Of a stretch of 64,000 nt of DNA, positions 43,827 through 53,110 are shown piece by piece. The stretch covers positions 5,942,501 to 6,006,500 of the forward strand of contig NZ_OY762614.1 in NCBI RefSeq assembly GCF_963666145.1, in the 5' to 3' direction. The notes under the pieces are model-generated. The model did no database searches. It was given only the letters and a program-made list of their open reading frames with translations, and was not told the origin of the DNA. How positions within the stretch are numbered: the stretch's first letter is position 1; each line of letters begins with the position of its first letter. The stretch is from an uncultured Desulfobacter sp. (GTDB taxonomy: Bacteria; Desulfobacterota; Desulfobacteria; Desulfobacterales; Desulfobacteraceae). The translations under genes and the position numbers were made by a program.

Positions 43827-45679
43827 AAAAACAAGAATACGGCCTTAAGCAGGCCAAGGTAAAAAAGAGCAGGTATCCGCTGATCTTCCCGGTTTGTTTT
43901 TTGTTGTGGGGCTTTGCCTTTATGAGTTATGCCACGCAAACCGTAGCCATGGCATTGCGATACCATCCTGACCTGGGCAGGCCGGTGTTTGATACGTATT
44001 ACCTGCCCTGGAAGGTGTTTGAATGGAACAAATACATAACAGGCTCCCCGACAGGTGATAAGGTTGACTTAATCTTCGGTGCCTTTGTCCTCAGTACGGC
44101 CTTTGGCTTTTTTCTGATTCTCAGGAAAAAGCCGAAAGGCAATTTAAATCTGCACGGCACCGCAACCTGGGCAAAGAAAAAAGAGTTGCCTGCCATGGGA
44201 CTTGACGCCAAAGAAGGGGTATATGTCGGTGGTTTCCCATTGGCCAGGGGAACCAAATACCTGATTCATAACGGCCCGGAGCATATTTTAGCATTTGCGC
44301 CAACCCGATCCGGGAAAGGTGTGGGCCTGGTGATCCCGTCTTTGCTTGCCTGGTCGGGCTCAAGCGTAACCTTGGACATAAAGGGCGAAAATTACGCATT
44401 GACATCAGGATACAGGGCCAAAGAGTTACATCATAAAATCCTCAAGTTTGATCCTGCCGATGAAACCTTTTCTTTTGCGAAGTGGAATCCCTTGGCAGAA
44501 GTGCGGATTAATACGAATCATGCCATTGCCGATGCCCAGAATATTGCCCAGATGATCTGTGACCCTGACGGCAAGGGCATGAAAGATTATTTCACCCAGG
44601 CCGGGTATGCCTTGCTGACCGGGTTAATTTTGCATGTCATTGTCTCAAAGCAGGACGCCACACTTGCTGACGTCGTGGCCGAAATTACAAAAAGCGACAA
44701 TGATGGGGATGTAAAAAACCTGCTATATGCCATGATCGACAAGGAACACGCACAAATCCTGAAAAAACGGTATCCGGATATGGATACGGATCTGGCCGAC
44801 AACATTCAATCAACCATTGACAGTTATGCCGGTGAAGCTGTGATCAAAGCCGACCGTGAGCTGTCCGGGGTGGTATCCACCGCAGTTACTAACCTGTCTT
44901 TGTACCGTGACCCCATTGTCGCAAAGAATACCTCTGCGTCTGATTTTTTCATTTCAGATATCATGAATTCTGAAACTCCTGTTGATTTATACCTGGTGGT
45001 ATCCCCTGCCAACCTGGACAGGTTAAGGCCGCTGCTGCGTGTATTTTTTAATCTGGCGTTAAGAAAATTCACCCAGAAAATGGAGTTTGAAAACGGACAG
45101 GCCGTAGTCGGCTATAAACACAGGCTCTTGCTCATGCTGGACGAGTTTACCAGCCTGGGCAAATTGGAAATCATGCAAAAGGCCCTGGCGTTTATGGCCG
45201 GTTACGGTGTGAAGGCTTATATCATTGTCCAAGATTTATCCCAGCTGCAGGAAGCGTATACCCGGGACGAATCAATCACATCAAACTGCCATGTCAGGAT
45301 TGCATATGCACCCAACAAGATAGAAACCGCAAAGCTGCTGTCGGATATGACCGGAAAAACCACCGTGGTGGACAAAAAGACCAGTGTTTCCGGCAAACGG
45401 TTAGGCGGCATGGGCAATGCCTCTGTTTCTGTCAGTGAAGTGGCAAGGCCGCTGCTCACACCGGATGAATGCATGAGGCTGAAAGGCCCAGTCAAAGATG
45501 AAAAAGGGGGCATCAAAACCCCCGGTGATATGCTGATATTTGTTGCCGGGTACAACACGGTATACGGTCAGCAGATTCTGTATTTCTTAGATCCTGTCTT
45601 TCAAAAGCGGGTTAAAATCCCGCCGCCTGATCGCATAGAACTTTTCAAAGTCAAAGAGGTTTCGAAAAATGAAATATAA
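43823..45679 (+). CDS. traG: TraG/VirD4 type IV coupling protein
   Basis: This 618-residue inner-membrane ATPase has two N-terminal helices (residues about 15-110), Walker A PTRSGKGVGLVIP near 160-172, Walker B LLLMLDEFTSLGKLE near 434-448 and the YIIVQDLSQL segment. VirD4 proteins deliver the relaxase-DNA complex to the secretion channel. The product looks complete, but no relaxase is encoded in the window. It overlaps traF by 11 bases. Confidence 0.94.
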   Translation: MKKQEYGLKQAKVKKSRYPLIFPVCFLLWGFAFMSYATQTVAMALRYHPDLGRPVFDTYYLPWKVFEWNKYITGSPTGDKVDLIFGAFVLSTAFGFFLILRKKPKGNLNLHGTATWAKKKELPAMGLDAKEGVYVGGFPLARGTKYLIHNGPEHILAFAPTRSGKGVGLVIPSLLAWSGSSVTLDIKGENYALTSGYRAKELHHKILKFDPADETFSFAKWNPLAEVRINTNHAIADAQNIAQMICDPDGKGMKDYFTQAGYALLTGLILHVIVSKQDATLADVVAEITKSDNDGDVKNLLYAMIDKEHAQILKKRYPDMDTDLADNIQSTIDSYAGEAVIKADRELSGVVSTAVTNLSLYRDPIVAKNTSASDFFISDIMNSETPVDLYLVVSPANLDRLRPLLRVFFNLALRKFTQKMEFENGQAVVGYKHRLLLMLDEFTSLGKLEIMQKALAFMAGYGVKAYIIVQDLSQLQEAYTRDESITSNCHVRIAYAPNKIETAKLLSDMTGKTTVVDKKTSVSGKRLGGMGNASVSVSEVARPLLTPDECMRLKGPVKDEKGGIKTPGDMLIFVAGYNTVYGQQILYFLDPVFQKRVKIPPPDRIELFKVKEVSKNEI

Positions 45680-46106
45680 AATTTTGCTGCCCTGCAGTCT
45701 CTTGTTTGCGGTCTGTTTTTTTGTATCTCAAGACTGTTATATCAATGTTTCTGGCAGCCTGCCCCGAGGTTTATATTTAAAAACCTCCCGGGCAATTGCC
45801 AATGGTTCCTTTGTTGTTTTTAATCCCACCGCTGCCCAAAAGCCTCTTGTCTCAAAGTACGTTAAAAATACACCTTTAATGAAACGTGTGGCTGCCTTAC
45901 CAGGGCAGGCATACCGATTGCCCCGGGCCTCGGATACAGACAGCAAAGGCCGGGCTATTACGCCTTTTTTCCCGAAAACAGGCATCGTGCCTTCTGAGCA
46001 ATTCGTTGTAGTCGGCGACACCAAATACTCGTTGGATAGCCGGTATTTCGGGTTTGTACCTCAATCTTCAATAGTTGATACGATCACCCCTCTTTTGGTT
46101 TTTTAA
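45669..46106 (+). CDS. traF: TraF pilin-cyclising S26 protease
   Basis: This protein of 145 residues has one membrane helix, catalytic Ser30 in NVSGSLPRGLYL, catalytic Lys72 in MKRVAALPGQ, and GDTKYSLDSRYFG, all as in IncP TraF. TraF is related to signal peptidase I and joins the ends of trimmed TrbC pilin to make a circle. The trbC gene is present at 30854, so the pair is likely to work together. It overlaps traG. Confidence 0.9.
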   Translation: MKYKILLPCSLLFAVCFFVSQDCYINVSGSLPRGLYLKTSRAIANGSFVVFNPTAAQKPLVSKYVKNTPLMKRVAALPGQAYRLPRASDTDSKGRAITPFFPKTGIVPSEQFVVVGDTKYSLDSRYFGFVPQSSIVDTITPLLVF

Positions 46107-46129
46107 GAAAGTATCGGAAAGGAATGAAA

Positions 46130-47032
46130 ATGAGCGTTGTTTTGGACAGTCTAAAGCATAATTTAGGCCCCATTGTTACCCAGGCCCTGGATGATGATAA
46201 CGTGATTGAAGTCATGCTTAACCCTGACGGCAAATTATGGCTCGACACGTTTGACAAGGGAATGGTGGAAGTGTCCGCCATTCCTGCATCATCTGCATCC
46301 GGAATACTGAGCCAGGTTGCGTCCATGCTCGGCGCCGTTGTTACAAAGGATTCTCCCGTTGTTGAAGGCGAGCTGCCCCTGGACGGCAGCAGGTTCGAAG
46401 GGTTATTTCCTCCGGTTGTGGCCAATCCCACGTTCACGATACGCAAAAAGGCGATCAATATATTTACCCTGGATAATTATGTCCATTCCGGGATCATGTC
46501 TCCGGATCAGCAGCAAATTATCTGCGATGCCATTGCAGACAAAAAAAATATCCTGGTGGTGGGCGGAACGGGTTCCGGCAAAACAACCCTGACCAATGCG
46601 ATTCTGGCAGAATTGGCAAAGATTGCTGGTGATGAACGGCTTGTCATTATCGAAGACACCAGCGAACTGCAGTGCCTTTCAAAAAATAAGGTGATGCTGC
46701 GTACAAACCAGAACACCAATATGCAGCATCTTCTTAAAGCCACCATGCGGCTTCGGCCGGATAGAATCGTTGTTGGTGAAGTAAGGGGCGGTGAAGCCCT
46801 TGACCTTTTAAAGGCGTGGAATACCGGTCACCCGGGTGGGGTGTGCACCGTCCATGCAAATTCCTGTGCCGGGGGACTGGTCCGGCTGCAGCAGCTGATT
46901 GCCGAAGTTGTGCCGAATCCTATGGATGATTTAATCCAAGAGGCGGTTGATCTGGTGATTTTTATCAAACGGACCAAAGCAGGCCGTAAAATTGAGGATA
47001 TCGCCGAAATAGGCAATGATTATGGATTTTAA
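46130..47032 (+). CDS. trbB: TrbB/VirB11 secretion ATPase
   Basis: This protein of 300 residues is a hexameric traffic ATPase with an N-terminal domain, Walker A VGGTGSGKTT near 144-153, the LVIIEDTSELQC Asp box, Walker B-like RPDRIVVGEVRGGEALDLLK and the His box CTVHANS. It powers assembly and transfer with TrbE and TraG. The start at 46130 is preferred (AAAGGA 6 bases upstream); 46124 is the alternative. In IncP plasmids trbB leads the trb operon, while here it stands at its end after traF. Confidence 0.93.
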   Translation: MSVVLDSLKHNLGPIVTQALDDDNVIEVMLNPDGKLWLDTFDKGMVEVSAIPASSASGILSQVASMLGAVVTKDSPVVEGELPLDGSRFEGLFPPVVANPTFTIRKKAINIFTLDNYVHSGIMSPDQQQIICDAIADKKNILVVGGTGSGKTTLTNAILAELAKIAGDERLVIIEDTSELQCLSKNKVMLRTNQNTNMQHLLKATMRLRPDRIVVGEVRGGEALDLLKAWNTGHPGGVCTVHANSCAGGLVRLQQLIAEVVPNPMDDLIQEAVDLVIFIKRTKAGRKIEDIAEIGNDYGF

Positions 47033-47061
47033 TCGGAAACACAAAAATTAAGGATTTTAAA

Positions 47062-47517
47062 ATGAAAAAGTTTTCAGCAATAATTACGATTTTTCTTTTT
47101 GGGATAGTTATTTTAGGAGAAACCTTTCTGTCATGGGCAGATGATGAATTAACAGATGAACAAAAATTGGCTTGTGAATCCATTTTATGCTTGTCTTCGG
47201 GCGACAGACCGGACGAATGCGACCCTGCTTTAAATTATTTTTTCAGCATCAAAAAAAAGAAATTATCCGACACCAGGGATGCCCGGAAATCTTTTTTGAA
47301 AAAATGTCCTGATTCAAATGCAGAAGGAATGCCCAGCTTGATCAACGTCCTGGTTGATTACAATTGTTCTGCCTGCACTGTTGAACAGTTAAATAAAAAT
47401 CTTGTCAAAGTGGTTATTTCAACGGGACGAAATTTTGGCTCTATTTCCAACCACTCTTCCGGGTTTACCGTAATGGCAGTTGACCCTGAATTACCGGCAT
47501 ATTGTTTGAAGTTATAG
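47062..47517 (+). CDS. trbM: TrbM-like exported protein, 3' end probably truncated
   Basis: This 151-residue protein has a signal peptide (FSAIITIFLFGIVILGETFL, cleavage near SWA/DD) and the TrbM motif CESILCLSSGDRPDECDPAL with further cysteines (KKCPD, NCSACT). Typical TrbM is nearer 190 residues; this one stops at AYCLKL just where an IS66 remnant begins, so the end has probably been cut off. The IS3-family element then landed on the stop codon: TATA (47513-47516) is its duplicated target and the TAG (47515-47517) is kept. Confidence 0.8.
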   Translation: MKKFSAIITIFLFGIVILGETFLSWADDELTDEQKLACESILCLSSGDRPDECDPALNYFFSIKKKKLSDTRDARKSFLKKCPDSNAEGMPSLINVLVDYNCSACTVEQLNKNLVKVVISTGRNFGSISNHSSGFTVMAVDPELPAYCLKL

Positions 47518-47674
47518 TGGACCCCAATGTCAAGACAGTTTTTTTTAAATTTAAGCGTCATAGTCGGATTTTTCTCGGTGCCCAGCGGAAGTGGAAGCCA
47601 GGTCCTGAGAATGGGCACCATAAAAACTGCCCGTCGGAAGGGGTTGGCTTCCGCTGGAGCGGGTTCTGGCTTCT

Positions 47675-48565
47675 TCATCCCACAAGACTTAACTGATTTT
47701 CGCCATAATACACTTCGGCAGGCGTCTGGCCGTTAAAACTTTGGTGAGGTCGTTCATTGTTGTAAAAATCAAAGTATTTTTTCAGGGAGTTGCGCAACTG
47801 TTCAACAGAACGAAATTCATTTACATAAATTTCTTCATACTTCACACTGCGCCACAGTCGTTCGATGAAAATATTATCGAGACATCGGCCTTTTCCATCC
47901 ATGCTGATTTTAATGTCCTTATCTTTCAATACTTTTGTAAACTCGTGACTTGTGTATTGAGATCCTTGATCCGTGTTGAATATATAGGGTGTTCCATGAC
48001 ATCGTAACGCTCTCTCCAAAGAGGATATACAAAACTCGTTGTCCATGGTTATTGATAGTTCCCAGGAGAGAACATGACGACTATACCAATCCATGACCGC
48101 CGTCAAATAAACGAAGCCACCAGAAAGTGGAATATATGTTATATCCGTACACCACACCTGATTTGATCTGGTTACTTCAACGTTCCTCAAAAGATATGGA
48201 TACACTTTATTTTGGGGATGAGCCTTGCTGGTATTTGGTTTCGGTGCAATGGACTGAATTCCCATTTTCCGCATCAGTCGTTGAACCCGTTTGCGGTTAA
48301 TCTTATATCCGTTACGCCTGAGGGCATTACGAATTTGGCGGGTGCCATAAAAAGGATGGGCGGTATATTCATTGTCAATCAACCTCATGAATTCCAAATT
48401 TGTAGGCGTTTCCTGTCCAGTCAGGCCTTTACGGTAATAGATAGAACGTGGGAGCCCTATCAGTTCACATTGCCTTTGAATACTGAGTTTGGAGTTCTTG
48501 GGTTGAATCCGCTGTCTTTTCTCTTCAATACTCATCAGAGGTGCCCGCTGTTTTTTTTTAGCCAA
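47675..48565 (-). CDS. IS3-family transposase OrfB
   Basis: This 296-residue integrase-type protein carries the DDE triad: Asp in VWCTDITYIPL, Asp in FNTDQGSQYTS, and Glu in the segment NIFIERLWRSVKYEEIY. The N-terminal HTH_21 region (QCELIGLPRSIYYRKG, YGTRQIRNALRRNGYKI) is normal. It would be expressed mainly as OrfAB through frameshifting on an A-rich slip site; its own start is a TTG. It lies within the IS3 element bounded by TATA repeats. Confidence 0.95.
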   Translation of the reverse strand: MAKKKQRAPLMSIEEKRQRIQPKNSKLSIQRQCELIGLPRSIYYRKGLTGQETPTNLEFMRLIDNEYTAHPFYGTRQIRNALRRNGYKINRKRVQRLMRKMGIQSIAPKPNTSKAHPQNKVYPYLLRNVEVTRSNQVWCTDITYIPLSGGFVYLTAVMDWYSRHVLSWELSITMDNEFCISSLERALRCHGTPYIFNTDQGSQYTSHEFTKVLKDKDIKISMDGKGRCLDNIFIERLWRSVKYEEIYVNEFRSVEQLRNSLKKYFDFYNNERPHQSFNGQTPAEVYYGENQLSLVG

Positions 48566-48816
48566 TCCAGTTCTACCTGGAGTTGGCCGACCTTTTGATA
48601 TAAACGGTCCCGTTCAATCTCTGTTTCTTTGGTTTGTTTTGCCTGGCTATTGCCAAATACCAATGGAAGGGCTTCTATTGCTTCCTTTTTCCATCTATTT
48701 ACAAGGCTTGTATGAATACCGAACTCAGAGGCAATCTCATTGACAGTTTGATTCCCTTTTATGGCTGCCAATGCGACCTTACTTTTTAATTCTTTACTGT
48801 AGTTTTTCCGTTTCAA
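48535..48816 (-). CDS. IS3-family transposase OrfA
   Basis: This protein of 93 residues has a helix-turn-helix (LAAIKGNQTVNEIASEFGIH, then LVNRWKKEAIE) and a leucine-zipper-like tail (LYQKVGQLQVELDWLKK). It binds the element ends and, fused by -1 frameshift at WLKKNSG, makes OrfAB. It overlaps orfB by 31 bases. Confidence 0.95.
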   Translation of the reverse strand: MKRKNYSKELKSKVALAAIKGNQTVNEIASEFGIHTSLVNRWKKEAIEALPLVFGNSQAKQTKETEIERDRLYQKVGQLQVELDWLKKNSGHL

Positions 48817-48886
48817 AATGAATCCCTTTCTGGTTTCTGGACTGTTATATTTTATCTTAACATCTTGTCCAGTTTTCGGGGTCCAC

Positions 48887-48993
48887 TATAGTCTGTTAGC
48901 TTTGTTTTATTCATAGGTCCCTCCTTTAAAAAACAGATGGACCTTTATATCAGCTGCGAAGATTTACTTCATGCAGGCTTACCGAAGGGACAC
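48887..48993 (-). mobile_element. IS66-family end remnant
   Basis: About 107 bases match in layout the right end of the complete IS66 element at 58859-61455: a tnpA start (MNKTKLTD), a GGTCCCTCC ribosome-binding complement, and the terminal repeat GGCTTACCGAAGGGACAC ending at 48993. The remainder of this IS66 copy is gone. It joins directly to the 3' end of trbM, so a deletion or recombination at this element probably removed the rest of the conjugative DNA. Confidence 0.75.
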
Positions 48994-49102
48994 AGTAGAT
49001 CGAAAATCTGAGATGCCAAAAAATGTGTTGTCAATATATGTAAAGTTTTGTATATTTCTCTAAATTTTGGGTAAATTTTGTTATAAAATCGGAGGAAATG
49101 AA

Positions 49103-50944
49103 TTGAGCTTGAATTGGAAAATAACGATTATTATTGGAGTTCCCGTCTTTTCACTCTTTATATTGATTGCTTTTGGGCACTGGGCTCTGGAAAATTTGAC
49201 GAAAAATTTACGACATATTGTAAATGACCAATTTGTAGTACTGGTTGAGAAGCAAATAACCCCGCTCATTGCAAACGAAATGTTACCCTTAATCAATGAT
49301 GACATTGTCCGACTCAGAAACCTTCAAAATAGTATTAAACTGATGGTTGAGGCAGAGCGTGATCTAACTCAAGCCGTTATTGCCGAAAAAATGTCCCTTG
49401 TTGCCAGTGAACCCGAGGAAATAGAAGCTGCTAAAAAAGCCAGTTCGCAAAACATTCAACAGGCTGCGGAGAGAATGAAGCAAGCGTCTGCGAGTTTCGA
49501 AACTGAGGAAATTCAAAATATTTTTTCAAATTATCTGAAGGCAATAGAAGTTTGGACACAGAAAACCCAATATGTGGCAAAGCTGGCCAATACACCTGGG
49601 AAATCGCGATTTGCACGTAAGGCGAGTGAAAAGGGATCTGCTTTTAAGGCCTTTAGTGCGGTAAGAGTCATTATCGGGCAACTCCAGGATCTTCAAGAAA
49701 AACGTATTCAAGATGCCATTGTGGAGGTCAATGCTAAAAAAACGAGAATCAATGCTGAAGAAGATAAAATAGAAAATAAAAAAGAAGATGTTTTCAATAT
49801 CAGCGCGGCTGTATATCAACATGCGTCGTACATGAAAACACTTTTTAGCGCTGTTGGCCTGTTTGCTTCCTTTGTTGCGATTATTTTAGCTTTGATGCTT
49901 GCCCGTTCGATAAATAGATCAATAAATGACGTTGTTGCAGGACTCAAGGATGCGGCGGAAGGTGAAGGTGATTTAACTAAACGCCTTGCGGTGAAAAGTA
50001 AGGATGAAATCGGCAGCCTGGCCAAGTGGTTTAATACTTTTGTTCAAAAGCTTCATGGTATTATTATGGATCTTGCCGGAAATTCAGAAAAGCTTCACAC
50101 CTCTTCCAGCGAACTTTTTGCCATTTCAAAAAAAATGAGTGACGGCGCGGATAAAATGTCTGCCAAATCCGGAACGGTTGCCGCGGCAGCAGAAGAGATG
50201 AGTTCAAATCTGTCTTCTGTGGCTGCGGCAGCCGAGCAGTCGTCAGCCAATATCAACATGGTCTCTTCTGCCGCTGAGGAAATGAATTCAACCATTAACG
50301 AAATTGCCCAACATACCGGAAAAACTAGAATTTCAAGTAATCAGGCAGTGGATAGGACAAAAAAAGCATCTGAAAATATAGATCAGTTACGCAAATCTGC
50401 TCAAAAAATTGGAAAGGTGGTGGAAACCATTACTGAAATTTCAGAGCAGACCAACTTACTGGCGTTAAATGCAACTATTGAAGCGGCTCGATCCGGGGAA
50501 GCAGGCAAAGGATTTGCTGTCGTGGCAGGTGAGATCAAGACGCTGGCGAGACAAACAGCAGAAGCCACCATGGAAATTAAACAACGAATTGAAACTATAC
50601 AAGATTCAACGAACCATACGGTTTCTGAAATCGGAGAGATTTCCCATGCCATAAGGATCGTCAATGAGATGATCGACACGGTTGCTGCTTCTGTGGAAGA
50701 GCAGTCGGCCACAACCAAAGAAATCGCCTCCAATGTTATCCAGGCTGCCCAGGGAATTCAGGACATGACAGAGAATGTGTCCCAGACCTCGGCAGTGGCA
50801 AGTGAAATTGCCAAAGAAATTGCCGAGGTAAACCAGGCAGCAAGCGAGATGTCGGCCAACAGCACGCAGGTAAATGCCAGTGCCGGTGGTTTAAGTCAAT
50901 TGTCAGAGCAACTTAAAAAAAATATTGATCAGTTTAAAATTTAA
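49103..50944 (+). CDS. methyl-accepting chemotaxis protein
   Basis: This protein of about 613 residues has a first membrane helix (about 5-25), a helical periplasmic sensor of about 220 residues rich in Lys and Glu, a second helix (about 246-270), a HAMP domain and a signalling domain with tip EAARSGEAGKGFAVVAGEI near 459. The start is a TTG (49103) with GGAGG 7 bases upstream. No C-terminal methyltransferase-binding pentapeptide is present. It leads a cluster with an exported MBL protein, an exported Cache-like protein and an EAL-HDOD protein, and may sense their products or ligands. Confidence 0.93.
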   Translation: MSLNWKITIIIGVPVFSLFILIAFGHWALENLTKNLRHIVNDQFVVLVEKQITPLIANEMLPLINDDIVRLRNLQNSIKLMVEAERDLTQAVIAEKMSLVASEPEEIEAAKKASSQNIQQAAERMKQASASFETEEIQNIFSNYLKAIEVWTQKTQYVAKLANTPGKSRFARKASEKGSAFKAFSAVRVIIGQLQDLQEKRIQDAIVEVNAKKTRINAEEDKIENKKEDVFNISAAVYQHASYMKTLFSAVGLFASFVAIILALMLARSINRSINDVVAGLKDAAEGEGDLTKRLAVKSKDEIGSLAKWFNTFVQKLHGIIMDLAGNSEKLHTSSSELFAISKKMSDGADKMSAKSGTVAAAAEEMSSNLSSVAAAAEQSSANINMVSSAAEEMNSTINEIAQHTGKTRISSNQAVDRTKKASENIDQLRKSAQKIGKVVETITEISEQTNLLALNATIEAARSGEAGKGFAVVAGEIKTLARQTAEATMEIKQRIETIQDSTNHTVSEIGEISHAIRIVNEMIDTVAASVEEQSATTKEIASNVIQAAQGIQDMTENVSQTSAVASEIAKEIAEVNQAASEMSANSTQVNASAGGLSQLSEQLKKNIDQFKI

Positions 50945-51069
50945 CAGACGGTTATCAAATCAGGTAAAAGACAATCTGGAACAGAAAAGGAACAATCAAT
51001 TGTCGTCCCCATAGTTCAATAACTTCAGTGAGTCATATAATTATTTTCAACCAATTAAGGAGAATGCAA

Positions 51070-51996
51070 ATGAAAAAAAAAATTAGTCGAAAGATTTGGT
51101 TTCTTCTCGCTTCCTGTTTATTAACAATGGTGATAGCGAGTAATGGGTTTGCGAACGATACAGGAAAAGTGAGACTTTCCGTGTTGTGTGATGATACTGC
51201 CGCTTCGGACACATTTGTTACTGAGCATGGCGTATCAATCTTCGTTGAACTGGCTAATGGCCATCACTGGCTTGTCGATACCGGCACCACGGATATTTTC
51301 ATGCAAAATGCCAAACGCATGGACATCAGCCTGGACAACCTTACTGGGATCGCCATTAGTCATGGGCATGATGATCATACCGGAGGGTTGACATTCTACC
51401 CGCGTCTCAAAGGGAAACCACCTGTTTTCGGTCATCCTTATATCTGGCATAAACAGTACGGCATAAAAAAAGATAAACCGGTTCGGATTTGTGGTATGCC
51501 CTATCTTGCCAGACAATATGCGAACCCTGTATTCCAGCCCCGAAATTACGTATCCCAACTGGATGAAGATATGTATTTTTTTACTGATATCCCCCGGGAA
51601 CCAGGAAGCTATGTGCCGACACAGGGAAAGTTTCAAAATGAGGACGGCACCGGACCTTGCCCTATTATTGATGACGCTACGATAGCTATTAGGACCCCCC
51701 AGGGCATCGTGGCAATCTTCGGATGTGGGCATGCCGGATACATCAATATTCTGAAAGCTATCCATAAAAAATTCCCCAATGATAAATTGCTTGCCGTGGT
51801 CGGTGGACTTCATCTGAAGAGCGCTGATGATGAGGTTCTTGCAAAAGCTGTTGCATATACGGATACAATCAAAGCTAATGATTTTACATTTTATGGGGGG
51901 CATTGTACCGGCAGCAACGCCATTAAATATTTTACAGAAGCCTATGGTGATAAGGTAGTTAGACCATTGGGTTCTGGACGTGTGATTAAATTTTGA
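51070..51996 (+). CDS. exported MBL-fold metallo-hydrolase
   Basis: This protein of 308 residues starts with a signal peptide (KIWFLLASCLLTMVIASNGF, cleavage near ANA-like FAN/DT). The mature protein has metal motif SHGHDDHTGG, then GCGHAG, GGLHL and GGHCTG, the arrangement of the MBL subgroup that includes the methanopterin-precursor enzyme RFA-P synthase-like proteins. The start ATG at 51070 has AAGGAG 7 bases upstream. Its substrate is unknown, but its periplasmic location next to a chemoreceptor is notable. Confidence 0.88.
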   Translation: MKKKISRKIWFLLASCLLTMVIASNGFANDTGKVRLSVLCDDTAASDTFVTEHGVSIFVELANGHHWLVDTGTTDIFMQNAKRMDISLDNLTGIAISHGHDDHTGGLTFYPRLKGKPPVFGHPYIWHKQYGIKKDKPVRICGMPYLARQYANPVFQPRNYVSQLDEDMYFFTDIPREPGSYVPTQGKFQNEDGTGPCPIIDDATIAIRTPQGIVAIFGCGHAGYINILKAIHKKFPNDKLLAVVGGLHLKSADDEVLAKAVAYTDTIKANDFTFYGGHCTGSNAIKYFTEAYGDKVVRPLGSGRVIKF

Positions 51997-52086
51997 GATT
52001 GCTATTTAGAAACGTACAGTTGAGTCAATTGTTCCCAAACGACTGAAAAGTTTTTTACGAAAACAGACATAAATAAAGGAGAAATT

Positions 52087-52695
52087 ATGAAAAAAATGTT
52101 AACGATGGTTGTTCTTGGTGTCTTCTTTGCTACATCATTTGCAGTTGCAATGGAAAATCCAGCCGTAGGTAAAATGATTGATAAAGTAATTAAAGATCTT
52201 AATGCAGATCCGGGAGGCTCTGAGAAAATAAAAGCCTTTGCCGTGGAAAAGCTTGTCCCATTTTGCACAAATACGGTGTTCGTGGAAGCGGTAAAATCGC
52301 ACAATGCCCAGAATATATCCCTGGAACAAATCAAGAAAATCGACAAAGAGTGGATGGAAGCCGAGGAAGAGCTTCCGATTATGACAGCGCTCTTGGAGAA
52401 TCCTTGCGGCAAGGAACTTAAAGGCTTGGCTGAGGCAGAGCTGGCCGTTTCCAAAGGTTTTGTTTTTGACAATCAGGGTGCGACAGTAGGGTCTTTTGGA
52501 ATTCCTAACGATTATTGGCAGGGCGATGAGGGGAAATTTAAGCGTACAGTTAAAGATCATAGCATCGAAATCGGACCAATTAAGTTCGATAAAGCCGAAA
52601 ATGCGCAGCTTCAGCATTTGGCGTTTCCTGTCATTGACGAAGCTGGAAACGTTGTAGGCGGGTTTCTTATTGGGATTTTTTTAGAAAAATTATAA
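52087..52695 (+). CDS. exported Cache-like (single PDC) protein
   Basis: This 202-residue protein has a signal peptide (MLTMVVLGVFFATSFAVA) and a mature domain ending GFVFDNQGATVGSFGIPNDY then WQGDEGKFKRTV and VGGFLIGIFL, which resembles the PDC/single-Cache ligand fold seen in sensors. It has no membrane anchor or output domain, so it may be a soluble ligand-binding partner of the neighbouring chemoreceptor. GGAG precedes the ATG. A hairpin at 52747-52788 follows. Confidence 0.7.
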   Translation: MKKMLTMVVLGVFFATSFAVAMENPAVGKMIDKVIKDLNADPGGSEKIKAFAVEKLVPFCTNTVFVEAVKSHNAQNISLEQIKKIDKEWMEAEEELPIMTALLENPCGKELKGLAEAELAVSKGFVFDNQGATVGSFGIPNDYWQGDEGKFKRTVKDHSIEIGPIKFDKAENAQLQHLAFPVIDEAGNVVGGFLIGIFLEKL

Positions 52696-53110
52696 GTATT
52701 GCTCAGTACTCTTGTTTTTTCATAATCTCGTGCAGGCGATGCCCAATTCCACGATTCACAGCGGCTGCAACCGCCGTGGATCGTGGAAGCCAATTATCGC
52801 TGCGTATTTTGTGGTTTTAGCTGAACGATCTGTTGACTAAAATTTTTCTGACAGTAACGGATCAGAGGGACTTGTGTAGGCAATCAATGAAATAGATTGG
52901 ATCAAGCCATTTTGCGCTATCTTTGGAATGCTTATTTTGAAAAAATAGCAAAAAAACGGACATCGCTTTTCAATAGTCATTCACAAGTCACGGCTTCTGT
53001 TTACAAAGCCGTCATCTCATTATTTTTTCTATAGAAAGTCTTTCAACCAACATAAACGGTTATCAATGGCATGATATATTTAAATAAGTAAAAATGGATT
53101 TGTCGATCTA
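52696..53110. other. intergenic region with terminator-like hairpin
   Basis: A near-perfect stem of about 18 bp lies at 52747-52788 (arm TTCCACGATTCACAGCGG, loop CTGCAA) and probably ends the Cache-like transcript, though no T-run follows directly. The remaining 320 bases are AT-rich and should hold the promoter of the EAL-HDOD gene; no reading frame was supported. Confidence 0.55.

Larger units (their letters stand above)
47517..48886 (-). mobile_element. IS3-family insertion sequence, complete
   Basis: A 1370-bp element with terminal GTGGACCCC inverted repeats (47517 onward and ending 48886) is flanked by 4-bp direct repeats TATA (47513-47516 and 48887-48890). It carries orfA and orfB on the minus strand, joined by a run of eight A (48558-48551) suited to -1 frameshifting. 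It looks intact and recent. Confidence 0.9.
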
